From the NCBI GenBank assembly GCA_937966555.1, contig CALCLY010000022.1, positions 62,001 to 126,000 of the forward strand: DNA of 64,000 nucleotides. The letters run 5' to 3'. Position numbers and translations under genes: made by a program. The stretch is from CALCLY01 sp900552775. Its GTDB lineage: Bacteria; Bacillota; Clostridia; UMGS1883; UMGS1540. The notes under the pieces were generated by a model, which did no database searches, was not told the DNA's origin, and saw only the letters and a list, made by a program, of their open reading frames with translations. Positions 55,643-64,000 of the stretch are shown piece after piece; position 1 is the stretch's first letter; each line of letters begins with the position of its first letter.

Positions 55643-56295
55643 TCATTTAAAGCAGAGTTAAGCGGTTTTTCTATTCTTTTAACAAAAAAGTTTACAGCAA
55701 TTCCCGTTAAAAGAGCCGTTAATACAGTTCCTTCCCGTGTACCTACAACGGTTCCACTAAAGAGAATAAGCGAAAGTATAACCGATGCAAGTACGCAGCA
55801 GATGTCAAAACCTATTTTAACATTGCCGAATTTTATTCCGGTTCTGTCCGAAACTGCCTTAACAAATGCTTCTCCGGAATTCATAATAACATTTGCAACC
55901 ACCGAGAGCGATATGCCGAATCCCAGCGTCAACGTTCCGACTAAAACAAGTATTATACGAACCGCATAATTCGGCACCGTGATAAATGATACACAGTACA
56001 TTCCAAAATCCGTAAAAATACCGAAAAGAAAAGAGAGAGGTATCTGCAAAAGCTGAACCGGCATAAAATTTTTTCTCAGCAAAACTATTTGTCCCAGTAT
56101 TAAAATGCAGTTCCATATTACAAGCCATGTACCAAGTGACACGGAATCCGAGAAGCTGCTCATAACATTGGCAACAGAGGAAATCGGCGAAACGCCGAGT
56201 TCGCCCCTCTTCGTTATTGCAACACCGAACGCTGCAAAAAACAAGCTTATAACAAATAATATGTATCTTTTTAATACTTCTTTTTTTGACAACAT
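55639..56295 (-). CDS. YczE/YitT-type integral membrane protein
   Basis: A 218-residue membrane protein with about five or six hydrophobic segments. I start at the ATG giving MLSKKEVL, just below GAAGGA; the longer frame begins inside the upstream terminator. The segment FGVAITKRGELGVSPISS (about 22-39) and GFGISLSVVANVIMNSGEAF are typical of the family, whose function is not established. It lies behind the gpmI terminator, so it needs some read-through or its own weak promoter. Confidence 0.75.
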   Translation of the reverse strand: MLSKKEVLKRYILFVISLFFAAFGVAITKRGELGVSPISSVANVMSSFSDSVSLGTWLVIWNCILILGQIVLLRKNFMPVQLLQIPLSFLFGIFTDFGMYCVSFITVPNYAVRIILVLVGTLTLGFGISLSVVANVIMNSGEAFVKAVSDRTGIKFGNVKIGFDICCVLASVILSLILFSGTVVGTREGTVLTALLTGIAVNFFVKRIEKPLNSALND

Positions 56296-56325
56296 GCATT
56301 CCTTCATTTCGTTATTAAATAAATT

Positions 56326-56363
56326 GAAAGCGCAAGAATCCAAAAAGGACGGCTTGCGCTTTC
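56326..56363 (-). terminator. Terminator of the vor-pgk-tpiA-gpmI operon
   Basis: GAAAGCGCAAG pairs with CTTGCGCTTTC; an inner GGA/TCC pair and T5 loop are seen. It lies 32 bases below the gpmI stop. Confidence 0.75.
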
Positions 56364-56395
56364 TCTTATTTTCAGACTGTTTACACCTAAAATAA

Positions 56396-57910
56396 TTACT
56401 GTTCTTCAATAAGTGATTTTCCTGTCATCTCCGCAGGCTGAGGAATTCCCATAATCTGAAGCATTGTGGGAGCAATATCGCAAAGTGCGCCTGTTTCGCG
56501 CAGCTTACAGTCGTATCCGACAACAATAAACGGTACAACATTTGTTGTGTGAGCTGTAAACGGTGATTTTCCGTCATCAGCAAGCATTTTATCGGCATTT
56601 CCGTGATCGGCTGTTATAAGTGCAATACCGCCCATTTCCGAGATAGCGTCCAGAACTTTTCCGACACATGTATCAACCGTTTCAACGGCCTTTACCGCCG
56701 CTTCAAAAACTCCTGTGTGACCTACCATATCACAGTTTGCAAAATTTAAAATGATATTGTCATACTTACCGGATTTTATCCTTTCAACAACAGCTTCCGT
56801 AACCTCGGGTGCACTCATCTCGGGCTGCAAATCATAAGTTGCAACCTTCGGCGAAGGGATAAGAACTCTGTCCTCTCCTTCATACGTTTTTTCAACGCCC
56901 CCGTTAAAGAAAAATGTTACATGTGCATATTTTTCCGTTTCGGCTATTCTCAGCTGTGTTTTTCCGAGTGAGGAAATATACTCGCCGAACGTATTTTTAA
57001 GCTTTTCCGGTTTGAAGGCTACTTCAACTCCGGGCATGCTTGCATCATACTGAGTCATGCAGATATACGTAAGCGGAAAATATGTGCGTTCAAATCCGCT
57101 GAAATCAGGGTCAACAAAAACCCTTGTTATTTCTCTTGCTCTGTCGGGTCTGAAATTAAAGAAAATAACGCTGTCGTTTTCTTTGATTGCGCCCTCTCCA
57201 AGATACGCAGGAACTATAAACTCATCCGTTACATCATTTTTATAAGATTCACGTACATAATCCGCTGCGTTTGAAACAGTTTGTCCGTTTCCTGTGAAAG
57301 CTTCATACGCTTTTGAAACACGTTCCCAGCGATTGTCCCTGTCCATCGCATAGTATCTTCCGGTTACGGTTGCAATTTTTCCGACGCCGAGCTCATTCAT
57401 TTTATTCTGAAGCTCATCAAGAAAATCCGCACCGGATACGGGAGAAACATCTCTGCCGTCCATAATGGCATGAACATAAACTTTATCAAGTCCGGCTTTC
57501 TTTGCAAACTCAAGCAAACCGAAAATGTGCTTAATGTGACTATGCACACCGCCGTCAGACAAAAGTCCCATAAAATGCAAAGCAGAGTCATTCTTTTTGC
57601 AATTCTCTGCAGCACTTAAAAATGCAGGGTTTTCAAAAAAGTCACCATCGTCAATAGACTTTGTTATTCTTGTAAGTTCCTGGTAAACAACGCGGCCGGC
57701 ACCGATATTTGTATGACCGACTTCAGAATTTCCCATTTGTCCGTCCGGCAATCCAACATACATGCCAGATGCGTTTATCGTGGTATTGGGGCACCCTTTT
57801 AAAAGCTTGTCGATATTAGGTGTTTTTGCCGCTTTTATAGCGTTTCCGCGCACTTCGGGGTTTACGCCGAAGCCGTCCATTATAATAAGTGCAAGAGGTT
57901 TTTTAGACAT
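56396..57910 (-). CDS. gpmI: 2,3-bisphosphoglycerate-independent phosphoglycerate mutase
   Basis: A 504-residue glycolytic enzyme of the alkaline-phosphatase superfamily. I start at MSKKPLALIIMDGFG, seven bases below AAGGGGAG. Metal ligands are seen in MDGFG, MGNSEVGHTNIGAGR (with the phosphorylated Ser), and TADHGNADKM near residue 438. Last gene of the operon, 19 bases below tpiA. Confidence 0.96.
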   Translation of the reverse strand: MSKKPLALIIMDGFGVNPEVRGNAIKAAKTPNIDKLLKGCPNTTINASGMYVGLPDGQMGNSEVGHTNIGAGRVVYQELTRITKSIDDGDFFENPAFLSAAENCKKNDSALHFMGLLSDGGVHSHIKHIFGLLEFAKKAGLDKVYVHAIMDGRDVSPVSGADFLDELQNKMNELGVGKIATVTGRYYAMDRDNRWERVSKAYEAFTGNGQTVSNAADYVRESYKNDVTDEFIVPAYLGEGAIKENDSVIFFNFRPDRAREITRVFVDPDFSGFERTYFPLTYICMTQYDASMPGVEVAFKPEKLKNTFGEYISSLGKTQLRIAETEKYAHVTFFFNGGVEKTYEGEDRVLIPSPKVATYDLQPEMSAPEVTEAVVERIKSGKYDNIILNFANCDMVGHTGVFEAAVKAVETVDTCVGKVLDAISEMGGIALITADHGNADKMLADDGKSPFTAHTTNVVPFIVVGYDCKLRETGALCDIAPTMLQIMGIPQPAEMTGKSLIEEQ

Positions 57911-57929
57911 AATAACACTCCCCTTTTCC

Positions 57930-58679
57930 TTATGCGTTTGCAATAACGGTAAAATCGTCTGTCTTAAGGCTTGCTCCGCCTACAAGACCGCCGTCTATAT
58001 CGCTGCATGCGAAAAGTTCTGCAGCATTTTTAGCATTACAGCTGCCGCCGTAAAGAATAGTAATTTTTTCTGCTGTATCACAGCCGTAAAGTTCACACAA
58101 AAGAGCACGTATTGCGGAGCAAACTTCATTTGCCTGCACGGGAGTTGCGGTTTCACCTGTACCTATAGCCCAAATGGGTTCGTAAGCTACGATTACTTTT
58201 TCGGCATCTTCTTTGGATACGTTTCTGAAAGCTATCTTAAGCTGAGTGCGTATGAAATCTATTGTAATTCCGCTCTTTCTCTGATCAAGCGTCTCACCGC
58301 AGCAAACAACGGGAGTAAGCTTGTGAGCTATTGCACAGAGAACCTTTTTGTTAACTATATCGTCTGTTTCGGCAAAATATTCGCGTCTTTCGGAGTGACC
58401 TATGATAACATGTGTAACACCGAGGTCTGTAAGCATATTAGGTGAAATTTCACCTGTAAATGCACCTTTTTCTTCAAAGTACATATTCTGCGCGCCAACC
58501 ATAATGTTTGTTCCCTTTGCAGCTTCTATTGCCGCAGGAAGGCATACCGCCGTGGGGCATACAAGAATATCATTTGATGCGTCTTTTGCTTTTTCCGCAA
58601 GCTCTTTTATAAATTTGCCGCATTCACTCGGAAGCATATTCATCTTCCAGTTTCCGGCTGCTAATTTTTTTCTGCTCAT
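57930..58679 (-). CDS. tpiA: Triosephosphate isomerase
   Basis: A 249-residue (beta-alpha)8 enzyme that interconverts DHAP and glyceraldehyde-3-phosphate. Catalytic Lys in GNWKMN, His in IIGHSERR and Glu in [12 protein letters not shown] (about 163-174) are all intact. It lies 23 bases below pgk. Confidence 0.97.
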   Translation of the reverse strand: MSRKKLAAGNWKMNMLPSECGKFIKELAEKAKDASNDILVCPTAVCLPAAIEAAKGTNIMVGAQNMYFEEKGAFTGEISPNMLTDLGVTHVIIGHSERREYFAETDDIVNKKVLCAIAHKLTPVVCCGETLDQRKSGITIDFIRTQLKIAFRNVSKEDAEKVIVAYEPIWAIGTGETATPVQANEVCSAIRALLCELYGCDTAEKITILYGGSCNAKNAAELFACSDIDGGLVGGASLKTDDFTVIANA

Positions 58680-58702
58680 TTCAGTTCATATCCTTTCAAA
58701 TT

Positions 58703-59899
58703 TTATTTATCTTCAAGACAGTCAATTCCCGGAAGAACTTTTCCTTCAAGGAATTCAAGCGATGCGCCGCCGCCTGTCGAAATATGTGTCATTTTATCGG
58801 CGAATCCGAGATTTTTAACCGCAGCAGCGCTGTCTCCGCCGCCTATAATTGTAACAGCGTCTGTCTCAGCCAAAGCTTTTGCAACGGCTATCGTGCCTTT
58901 TGCAAGAGTCGGGTTTTCAAAAACACCCATAGGTCCGTTCCAGATAACGGTTTTTGCACTCTTTACGGTGTCTGCAAAAAGTTCACGTGTCTTCTCGCCG
59001 ATATCAAGACCCATTTTATCAGCCGGAATCTTGTCAGCGGGAACAGTTTCTACGTCCACAGGTCCGTCAATGGGATCGGGGAAGTCTTTTGATACAACGT
59101 TGTCAATGGGAAGAACAATCTTCTTGCCTGCTTTTTCAGCTTTTTCAAGCATTTCTTTGCAGTATGAGATCTTCTCGTCATCAACAAGCGAAGTTCCTAC
59201 TTCATATCCTCTTGCTTTTGCAAAAGTATATGACATACCGCCGCCTATAATAAGTGTATCGCATTTTTCAAGAAGGTTTGATATAACAGCGAGTTTATCC
59301 GCAACCTTAGCACCGCCCAAAATTGCAACAAAAGGACGGGCGGGATTTGAAAGAGCTCCTCCCATGATATCGATTTCCTTCTGGATAAGGAATCCGCATA
59401 CAGCAGGAATATATGCAGCCACACCGGCTGTGGAAGCATGTGCACGGTGAGCTGTTCCGAATGCATCATTTACAAATATATCTGCAAGCGAAGCAAGCTG
59501 TTTTGCAAATTCAGGATCATTTTTTGTTTCTTCCGCATGGAATCTAACATTTTCAAGAAGCATAACTTCGCCGTCTTTTAAGTTTGCTGCCAATGTCTTT
59601 GCATCATTACCTATAACGTCTTTTGCCATTTTAACTTCCTGACCCAAAAGTTCGGAAAGTCTTTTTGCAACCGGCGCGAGGCTGTATTCGGGTTTGAATT
59701 CGCCCTTCGGTCTTCCGAGATGTGAGCAGAGAATAACGCGCGCACCGTTTTCAATAAGATATTTTATTGTGGGAAGCGCACCTATTATTCTGTTTTCATC
59801 CGTGATATTTTTGTCCGCATCAAGCGGCACATTGAAGTCACAGCGAACCAAAACTCTCTTGTCGCGTACATCAATGTCTTTTACACTTTTCTTATTCAT
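58703..59899 (-). CDS. pgk: Phosphoglycerate kinase
   Basis: A 398-residue two-domain kinase that makes ATP from 1,3-bisphosphoglycerate. I start at [11 protein letters not shown], below GGAAGGA; the longer frame is unsupported. [12 protein letters not shown] (about 16-27), [10 protein letters not shown], the hinge and [13 protein letters not shown] (about 348-360) are intact. It follows the 2-oxoacid oxidoreductase gamma gene by 25 bases. No gap gene is present in the window. Confidence 0.97.
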   Translation of the reverse strand: MNKKSVKDIDVRDKRVLVRCDFNVPLDADKNITDENRIIGALPTIKYLIENGARVILCSHLGRPKGEFKPEYSLAPVAKRLSELLGQEVKMAKDVIGNDAKTLAANLKDGEVMLLENVRFHAEETKNDPEFAKQLASLADIFVNDAFGTAHRAHASTAGVAAYIPAVCGFLIQKEIDIMGGALSNPARPFVAILGGAKVADKLAVISNLLEKCDTLIIGGGMSYTFAKARGYEVGTSLVDDEKISYCKEMLEKAEKAGKKIVLPIDNVVSKDFPDPIDGPVDVETVPADKIPADKMGLDIGEKTRELFADTVKSAKTVIWNGPMGVFENPTLAKGTIAVAKALAETDAVTIIGGGDSAAAVKNLGFADKMTHISTGGGASLEFLEGKVLPGIDCLEDK

Positions 59900-59924
59900 A
59901 TATATCGTCCTTCCTTTAAATAAT

Positions 59925-60458
59925 TTACAGATTGTAACCCTTGTCCATCGCACTCATATTGAGTTCGAACAGGTGAGGTTTATTTTTCGGCATGCATTTT
60001 GCAATACCGTTTTTCATGGTCTCATATGAAACAAAACCGCTCTTTTTAATGTAAGCGCCGAGCAGAATCATGTTAGCAAGTTTTTTTGCGTTCATTTCTT
60101 CAGCAAGTTTTGCTGCGGGAACCGCTACAACATTTACATCTTTTCTTGTGATTTCCTTGGGGTCAATAAGTGTTTCGTCAATTACAATGTATCCGCCGGG
60201 CACTACCGTATCCTGAAATTTAAGGAGCGAAGGCAGATTCATTGCAAAAAGAGTTGTCGGGTTTATAATAAGAGGCGAAGCCACTGCGTCATCGGACACA
60301 ATTACATGGCAGTTTGCCGTACCGCCGCGCATTTCGGGGCCGTACGAAGGAAGCCATGAAACATTTTTATCACCTGCCATGCCCATATATGCAAGTGCTT
60401 TTCCCATAAAGAGAACACCCTGTCCGCCGAATCCTGCTATAACAAACTCATTAGTCAT
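59925..60458 (-). CDS. 2-oxoacid:ferredoxin oxidoreductase, gamma subunit
   Basis: A 177-residue subunit of a four-part KorABCD/VorABCD enzyme that oxidises a 2-oxoacid to acyl-CoA and reduces ferredoxin. It opens with [20 protein letters not shown], the gamma-domain hallmark, and keeps [16 protein letters not shown] (about 39-54). I choose the ATG preceded by GGGGG. It overlaps the beta gene by eight bases. Confidence 0.92.
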   Translation of the reverse strand: MTNEFVIAGFGGQGVLFMGKALAYMGMAGDKNVSWLPSYGPEMRGGTANCHVIVSDDAVASPLIINPTTLFAMNLPSLLKFQDTVVPGGYIVIDETLIDPKEITRKDVNVVAVPAAKLAEEMNAKKLANMILLGAYIKKSGFVSYETMKNGIAKCMPKNKPHLFELNMSAMDKGYNL

Positions 60459-61203
60459 TATTCTCAGCCCCCTTGTCTTTATATACACCGAGAGGATAAT
60501 ATGTCATCATATTTTCTCTGAGCCATTCAATTGCTTCCTCGGGAGTTTTTCCCCAGTTTGTCGGGCAGGCGGAAAGAACTTCAACAAGAGAGAATCCGCG
60601 TCCTTCAAGCTGGTATGTAAAAGCTTTCTTTATAGCTGCTTTGGCTTTTTTGATATTCGGAACAGAATCTACCGATACTCGCTCAAGATATGCCGCACCG
60701 CCCGTGTTTGACAAAAGCTCGCAAACTTTTACGGGGTAACCCTGTGTTTTAAGGTCTCTGCCGTAAGGCGATGTCTGTGTAACCTGACCCTCAAGCGTTG
60801 TCGGAGCCATCTGACCGCCTGTCATACCATAAATTGCATTGTTTATAAATATTACGGTAATATTTTCTCCTCTTGAAGCTGCATGAACTGTTTCTGCCGT
60901 ACCGATGGCAGCCAAATCACCGTCACCCTGGTACGTAAATACCGTTGTGTCCGGAAGAGCGCGCTTAACACCTGTTGCAACAGCGGGCGCTCTGCCGTGT
61001 GCCGCTTCTATCATATCACAATTAAAGTAATTATATGCAAATACCGCACATCCTACCGGAGCAACACCAACGGTTGTTCCTTCAATTCCAAGTTCGTCTA
61101 TGCACTCCGCAACCAAACGGTGAACAATACCGTGTGTGCATCCGGGGCAGTAATGAAGAGGTACGTCACAAAGTGCATGAGGTCTCTTAAATACTTTTTC
61201 CAT
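60451..61203 (-). CDS. 2-oxoacid:ferredoxin oxidoreductase, beta (TPP-binding) subunit
   Basis: A 250-residue thiamine-diphosphate subunit. [13 protein letters not shown] (about 17-29) starts the fold; the cofactor site is in [16 protein letters not shown] (about 84-99) and [17 protein letters not shown] (about 117-133). I start at [11 protein letters not shown], below GGAGGG. Two bases separate it from the alpha gene. Confidence 0.93.
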   Translation of the reverse strand: MEKVFKRPHALCDVPLHYCPGCTHGIVHRLVAECIDELGIEGTTVGVAPVGCAVFAYNYFNCDMIEAAHGRAPAVATGVKRALPDTTVFTYQGDGDLAAIGTAETVHAASRGENITVIFINNAIYGMTGGQMAPTTLEGQVTQTSPYGRDLKTQGYPVKVCELLSNTGGAAYLERVSVDSVPNIKKAKAAIKKAFTYQLEGRGFSLVEVLSACPTNWGKTPEEAIEWLRENMMTYYPLGVYKDKGAENND

Positions 61204-61205
61204 TG

Positions 61206-62270
61206 TTATTTGCCCTCCTTCATTTTCTTTAAAGCATCGCATATTTCGCCCGGTGTCGGAATAACGCCGCCGGTTCTTCCGAAGAACTCAACCGGACATG
61301 CGCCGTTTACGGAAAGTCTTACGTCTTCCACCATTTGTCCCATACTCATTTCAACATCGAGAATTCCCGAAACTTTAGCCGCAGCTTTCTTAAATGCGGC
61401 TTCGGGGAACGGCCAAAGGGTGATGGGTCTGATAAGTCCTACTTTTATTCCTTCCGCTCGAAGTGCTGCTATTGCTGATTTTGCCACACGGGCAATTGTG
61501 CCGTATGCGGCAATAATATATTCCGCGTCGTCTGTCATATACTCCTCGACGCGCGTCTCGCTCTTTGCCACCTGCTCATATCTTTTATATCTTTCAATAA
61601 CCGTTTTTTCAAGCTCCGCGGGATCTATGTACAAAGAATTGATGATATTATGTTCCCTTTTCATTTTTGTGCCGTTTGTGGCATACGGTCTCTCGGGGAC
61701 TACCGTTTCGCCTTCTTCGGGAAATTCAATCGGCTCCATCATCTGACCGAGCATTCCGTCTCCCATAATCATAACGGGCATACGGTATTTTTCTCCGAGT
61801 TCAAATGCATCCTTTGTTATATCAACAATTTCCTGAATTGAGCCCGGCGCCAGAACAATCATTTTATAATCGCCGTGTCCGCCGCCTTTTGTGGCCTGAA
61901 AATAGTCACTCTGAGCCGGCTGAATACCGCCGAGCCCGGGACCTCCGCGTACAATGTTTATTATAACGCAAGGCAAATCACTGCCTGCTATATACGAAAT
62001 ACCCTCAGATTTCAAGCTTATTCCGGGGCTTGACGATGATGTCAAAACACGCTTGCCTGCCGATGCGGCACCATACACCATATTTATTGCGGCAACCTCG
62101 CTTTCAGCCTGCAAAAATACACCGCCTTCTATTTTGGGCAGACGCTTTGCCATATAAGCCGCAAGCTCTGTCTGCGGTGTTATCGGATAACCGAAAAACA
62201 TTTTGCAGCCTGCTCTTATAGCAGCTTCGGCAATGGCTTCGTTACCTTTCATTAAAACCTTTTCGCCCAT
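61206..62270 (-). CDS. vorB: 2-oxoacid:ferredoxin oxidoreductase, alpha subunit (VorB type)
   Basis: A 354-residue alpha subunit. [16 protein letters not shown] (about 26-41) and [16 protein letters not shown] are the usual pyrimidine-domain landmarks, and a C-terminal transketolase-like domain contains [14 protein letters not shown] (about 291-304). I start at MGEKVLMKG, nine bases below AAAGGA. Sequence resembles the branched-chain (3-methyl-2-oxobutanoate) group annotated VorB, but 2-oxoglutarate as substrate cannot be excluded. Confidence 0.9.
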   Translation of the reverse strand: MGEKVLMKGNEAIAEAAIRAGCKMFFGYPITPQTELAAYMAKRLPKIEGGVFLQAESEVAAINMVYGAASAGKRVLTSSSSPGISLKSEGISYIAGSDLPCVIINIVRGGPGLGGIQPAQSDYFQATKGGGHGDYKMIVLAPGSIQEIVDITKDAFELGEKYRMPVMIMGDGMLGQMMEPIEFPEEGETVVPERPYATNGTKMKREHNIINSLYIDPAELEKTVIERYKRYEQVAKSETRVEEYMTDDAEYIIAAYGTIARVAKSAIAALRAEGIKVGLIRPITLWPFPEAAFKKAAAKVSGILDVEMSMGQMVEDVRLSVNGACPVEFFGRTGGVIPTPGEICDALKKMKEGK

Positions 62271-62290
62271 TTTTATCAATCCTTTCCAAA

Positions 62291-62497
62291 TTATTTTTCA
62301 ACCTCAATTACGGTATCCGGGCACATTGTCGCACAGAAAGCGCAGCCTATGCATTTTTCGGGTTCCGTAACTTCTGCCGGGTGAAAGCCTTTTTTGTTAA
62401 GCCTGTCCTTCGCCATTGCTATAATTTTTTTCGGACAAACGCTTTTGCAAAGCTCGCAGCCCTTGCACCTGTCTTCGTCAAAGATTACTCTCGGCAT
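62291..62497 (-). CDS. 2-oxoacid:ferredoxin oxidoreductase, delta (ferredoxin) subunit
   Basis: A 68-residue 2[4Fe-4S] ferredoxin subunit. Both cluster motifs are complete: CKGCELCKSVCPKK (about 11-24) and CIGCAFCATMCPDT (about 49-62). It passes electrons from the TPP site to free ferredoxin. A good AGGAAAGGA site precedes the ATG. Confidence 0.95.
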   Translation of the reverse strand: MPRVIFDEDRCKGCELCKSVCPKKIIAMAKDRLNKKGFHPAEVTEPEKCIGCAFCATMCPDTVIEVEK

Positions 62498-62532
62498 AAA
62501 ACATCTTCCTTTCCTGAGACGAACAGATACGG

Positions 62533-63195
62533 TTAATTATCCGTCGGCTGTTCAAATGGTAAATTTAAATATAATTTAAGCCCGTAAACGGGATTATTGA
62601 CAAGAGGCATTATTTTATTTTTCAAATCTTCTCTCACGGTGGTGCAAAGAATCGGAATGCCGCTTTTTCGGCTGACTTCTTCGCAGAGACTTTGTCCGTA
62701 CAAAACCGTGTCCGTATCAGTAAACACAGACAGATGGGTATTATTTATCAGATGGGTTATTTTAAGTCTTGACGCAAACTCAACATTTTTCATAAGTTCC
62801 AAAATTTCATCTGTATTGCTTTGCAGCGGACGTGTCGCGCATATTACAAAATACATATCCGGTGTTTCACTCGTAAGATAATTGTGATATGCACCGAGTG
62901 CGTATGCACCATCATCATCTCCGCCCACATCAAGAACTGCATTTTCATCGGTGTTAAAAACAGAAAGTATTTCCGAAGGAAGCGTGGGCATGTCCACATT
63001 TGTATTTGCATATCTGGGTGTTATAACACGGACTCCGGATTTTCTGATTTCTTCCGCAGCGTCGGCTGTTCGGAAATACGGATTTACGGTGTCCATGTCG
63101 ACAATTACGGACGGAACAAGATTTTTCGCAAGGTTTAGTGCAATTTCTGTTTTTCCGCTTCCGAAATGACCTGTCACAATTTTGATTCTGCTCAT
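62533..63195 (-). CDS. P-loop NTPase, CobQ/MinD-like, of unknown role
   Basis: A 220-residue cytoplasmic nucleotide-binding protein. Walker A is GHFGSGKTE (residues 9-17), a switch-like DMDTVNPYFR follows (about 33-42) and DVGGDDDGAYALG (about 88-100) corresponds to the Walker B region. It leads the operon that encodes the 2-oxoacid oxidoreductase, a position I recall as common in Clostridia. A role in cluster or cofactor delivery is possible but not shown. Confidence 0.75.
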   Translation of the reverse strand: MSRIKIVTGHFGSGKTEIALNLAKNLVPSVIVDMDTVNPYFRTADAAEEIRKSGVRVITPRYANTNVDMPTLPSEILSVFNTDENAVLDVGGDDDGAYALGAYHNYLTSETPDMYFVICATRPLQSNTDEILELMKNVEFASRLKITHLINNTHLSVFTDTDTVLYGQSLCEEVSRKSGIPILCTTVREDLKNKIMPLVNNPVYGLKLYLNLPFEQPTDN

Positions 63196-63218
63196 CTTTT
63201 ACCTCTTAAAACAGTTAT

Positions 63219-63238
63219 ATAGTTAAATTTATAACTAT
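63219..63238. promoter_or_regulatory. Inverted repeat at the start of the energy operon
   Basis: ATAGTTA and TAACTAT with a six-base centre. It begins at the expected transcription start of the P-loop gene, so it could be a repressor site or a small hairpin at the RNA 5-prime end. Confidence 0.4.
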
Positions 63239-63245
63239 CTTAATT

Positions 63246-63275
63246 ATTATAGCACAATCGGCATTATCTTGTAAA
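63246..63275 (-). promoter_or_regulatory. Sigma-A promoter of the energy-metabolism operon
   Basis: TTTACA, an 18-base spacer and a perfect TATAAT on the minus strand, about 45 bases above the first start codon of the eight-gene operon. Confidence 0.65.
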
Positions 63276-63378
63276 GAAAAAAAACAAAAATCAATATCAT
63301 TTTTTTATAACAATAAGGCAATGTATTTGGCATTTTTAACAATAAAAAAAGTTTTTTGAAAGTTTTTTAAAATTTTTC

Positions 63379-63407
63379 TTGACATTTTAAAAAAAAACGT
63401 GTATAAT
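63379..63407 (+). promoter_or_regulatory. Sigma-A promoter of the tRNA-Met gene
   Basis: Perfect TTGACA, a 17-base A-rich spacer and perfect TATAAT on the plus strand, ending 19 bases above the tRNA. This is a near-ideal strong promoter. Confidence 0.9.
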
Positions 63408-63426
63408 ATATCTTGCGTTGAAAAAC

Positions 63427-63503
63427 GGCGGTGTAGCTCAGTTGGCTAGAGCAAACGGTTCATACCCGTTAGGTCGGTGGTTCAAGTCCACTCGCCGCTA
63501 CCA
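63427..63503 (+). tRNA. tRNA-Met (CAU), elongator type
   Basis: A complete 77-base cloverleaf. The acceptor GGCGGTG pairs with CGCCGCT through two G-U pairs, the D stem is GCTC/GAGC, the anticodon stem AACGG/CCGTT closes the loop TTCATAC, and the T arm is GGTGG-TTCAAGT-CCACT. CCA is encoded. The anticodon stem lacks the three G-C pairs of an initiator. A tRNA-Ile2 whose C34 is changed to lysidine cannot be strictly excluded. Confidence 0.93.
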
Positions 63504-63509
63504 CTTTTT

Positions 63510-63540
63510 AAGCTCTTCATACTGTATGGAGAGCTTTTTT
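63510..63540 (+). terminator. Terminator of the tRNA-Met gene
   Basis: AGCTCT and CATA arms pair with TATG and AGAGCT around a short loop, followed by TTTTTT on the plus strand. Confidence 0.8.
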
Positions 63541-63566
63541 CATACTTGATTGCGGAGGTAATTGTT

Positions 63567-64000
63567 TTGAAAAAGATATTGCAGGTTCTGTCGATTCTAA
63601 TGACGATATTGCTGCTTTTTTCGTATGCTTATGCCTATGAAAGTGATATTAAAATATATTGTGACGGAGTTTTACTGCAAACAGACTCACCACCCGTTTT
63701 GGCATCAGACAGAACATTTGTCCCGATAAGACATATAATGACAGCTTTCGGTGCTGACGTAAAATGGGTTGAAAGACTTCGTGAAGTTATTGTTACAAAG
63801 AGCGATACAACCATTCGCCTTTCTCTTGACAAAAACACAGCTTGGATAAACGGTGCCCCTATTTACGTTGACTCTGCGCCGTTTATAGTAAACGACAGAG
63901 TTATGGTTCCTCTTCGTTTGATAGCCGAAAACCTCGAATATGAGGTTACATATGACGAAAATACCCGTGAAATAAAAATAAATACTCCTCAGAAACAAAA
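63567..64000 (+). CDS. Secreted copper-amine-oxidase-like stalk-domain protein (cut by window edge)
   Basis: The first 144 residues of an exported protein that runs past the right edge. I translated it by hand from TTG 63567, eight bases below GGAGG. A signal peptide (about 1-23) ends in SYAYAYE. A complete copper-amine-oxidase N-terminal-like (stalk) domain follows, with RTFVPIRHIMTAFGADVKW (about 49-67), RVMVPLRLIAENLEYEVTY (about 112-130) and a closing EIKI strand. In Clostridia this domain is usually a wall-associated stalk in front of hydrolases; the business end lies outside the window. The same domain sits inside the two heparinase-like lyases. Confidence 0.75.
   Translation, partial: MKKILQVLSILMTILLLFSYAYAYESDIKIYCDGVLLQTDSPPVLASDRTFVPIRHIMTAFGADVKWVERLREVIVTKSDTTIRLSLDKNTAWINGAPIYVDSAPFIVNDRVMVPLRLIAENLEYEVTYDENTREIKINTPQKQ

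Noticed and set aside
1..64000. CRISPR arrays, insertion sequences, prophage genes, rRNA
   Set aside because: No regularly spaced repeats, transposase motifs, phage proteins or rRNA stretches were seen on reading the window.

Overview
The window is AT-rich bacterial DNA from a spore-forming member of the Clostridia (Firmicutes). Dipicolinate synthase genes (dpaA/dpaB), a CwlD-type amidase, the ctsR-mcsA-mcsB-clpC operon with a CtsR box, AGGAGG-type ribosome sites with many TTG starts, and ferredoxin-dependent 2-oxoacid oxidoreductase all point this way. The abundance of S-layer-homology (SLH) proteins and polysaccharide-degrading enzymes recalls gut pectin and uronate degraders such as Monoglobus; that comparison is inference.

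Region 1 (1-18.7 kb, all minus strand) is a surface polysaccharide-degradation operon. From one sigma-A promoter near 18.65 kb it runs: an SGNH esterase set inside an SLH triad, an SLH protein, a heparinase II/III-like lyase with a C-terminal discoidin domain, a LamG/Ig-like secreted protein, a second heparinase II/III-like lyase, and a secreted protein with two copies of an unnamed module that is also the C-terminus of the second lyase. After a hairpin comes a GH20-like enzyme cut by the window edge. Region 2 (18.8-22.8 kb) holds an AraC regulator coupled to a low-molecular-weight tyrosine phosphatase, a decayed ceramidase-like fragment, and a GH78 alpha-L-rhamnosidase with a palindrome at its promoter.

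Region 3 (22.8-32.5 kb) is a histidine operon, hisZ-G-D-C-B-H-A-F-IE, that continues into glucuronate isomerase (uxaC) and a Sir2 deacylase before a terminator. Region 4 (32.5-36.3 kb) has a Crp/Fnr regulator divergent from a ferredoxin-like gene, with one perfect palindrome placed between them, then uracil permease and upp. Region 5 (36.3-41.6 kb) is cwlD and the CtsR-controlled stress operon. Region 6 (41.7-46.8 kb) contains a polar amino-acid ABC transporter, an APC permease and an RluA-type pseudouridine synthase.

Region 7 (46.8-51.8 kb) is clpX, clpP, trigger factor and the dipicolinate synthase pair. Region 8 (52-56.3 kb) holds a GH42-like glycosidase translationally coupled to an NAT_N/GNAT_C acyltransferase-like protein, then a YczE-type membrane protein. 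Region 9 (56.4-63.2 kb) is an energy-metabolism operon: a P-loop protein, four 2-oxoacid:ferredoxin oxidoreductase subunits, pgk, tpiA and gpmI. The window ends with tRNA-Met(CAU) and the start of a secreted copper-amine-oxidase-like stalk-domain protein.

The genes suggest an anaerobe that cleaves uronate- and rhamnose-containing glycans at its surface, takes up amino acids, and conserves energy through glycolysis and ferredoxin-linked oxidation of 2-oxoacids. No CRISPR array, insertion sequence or prophage was seen.
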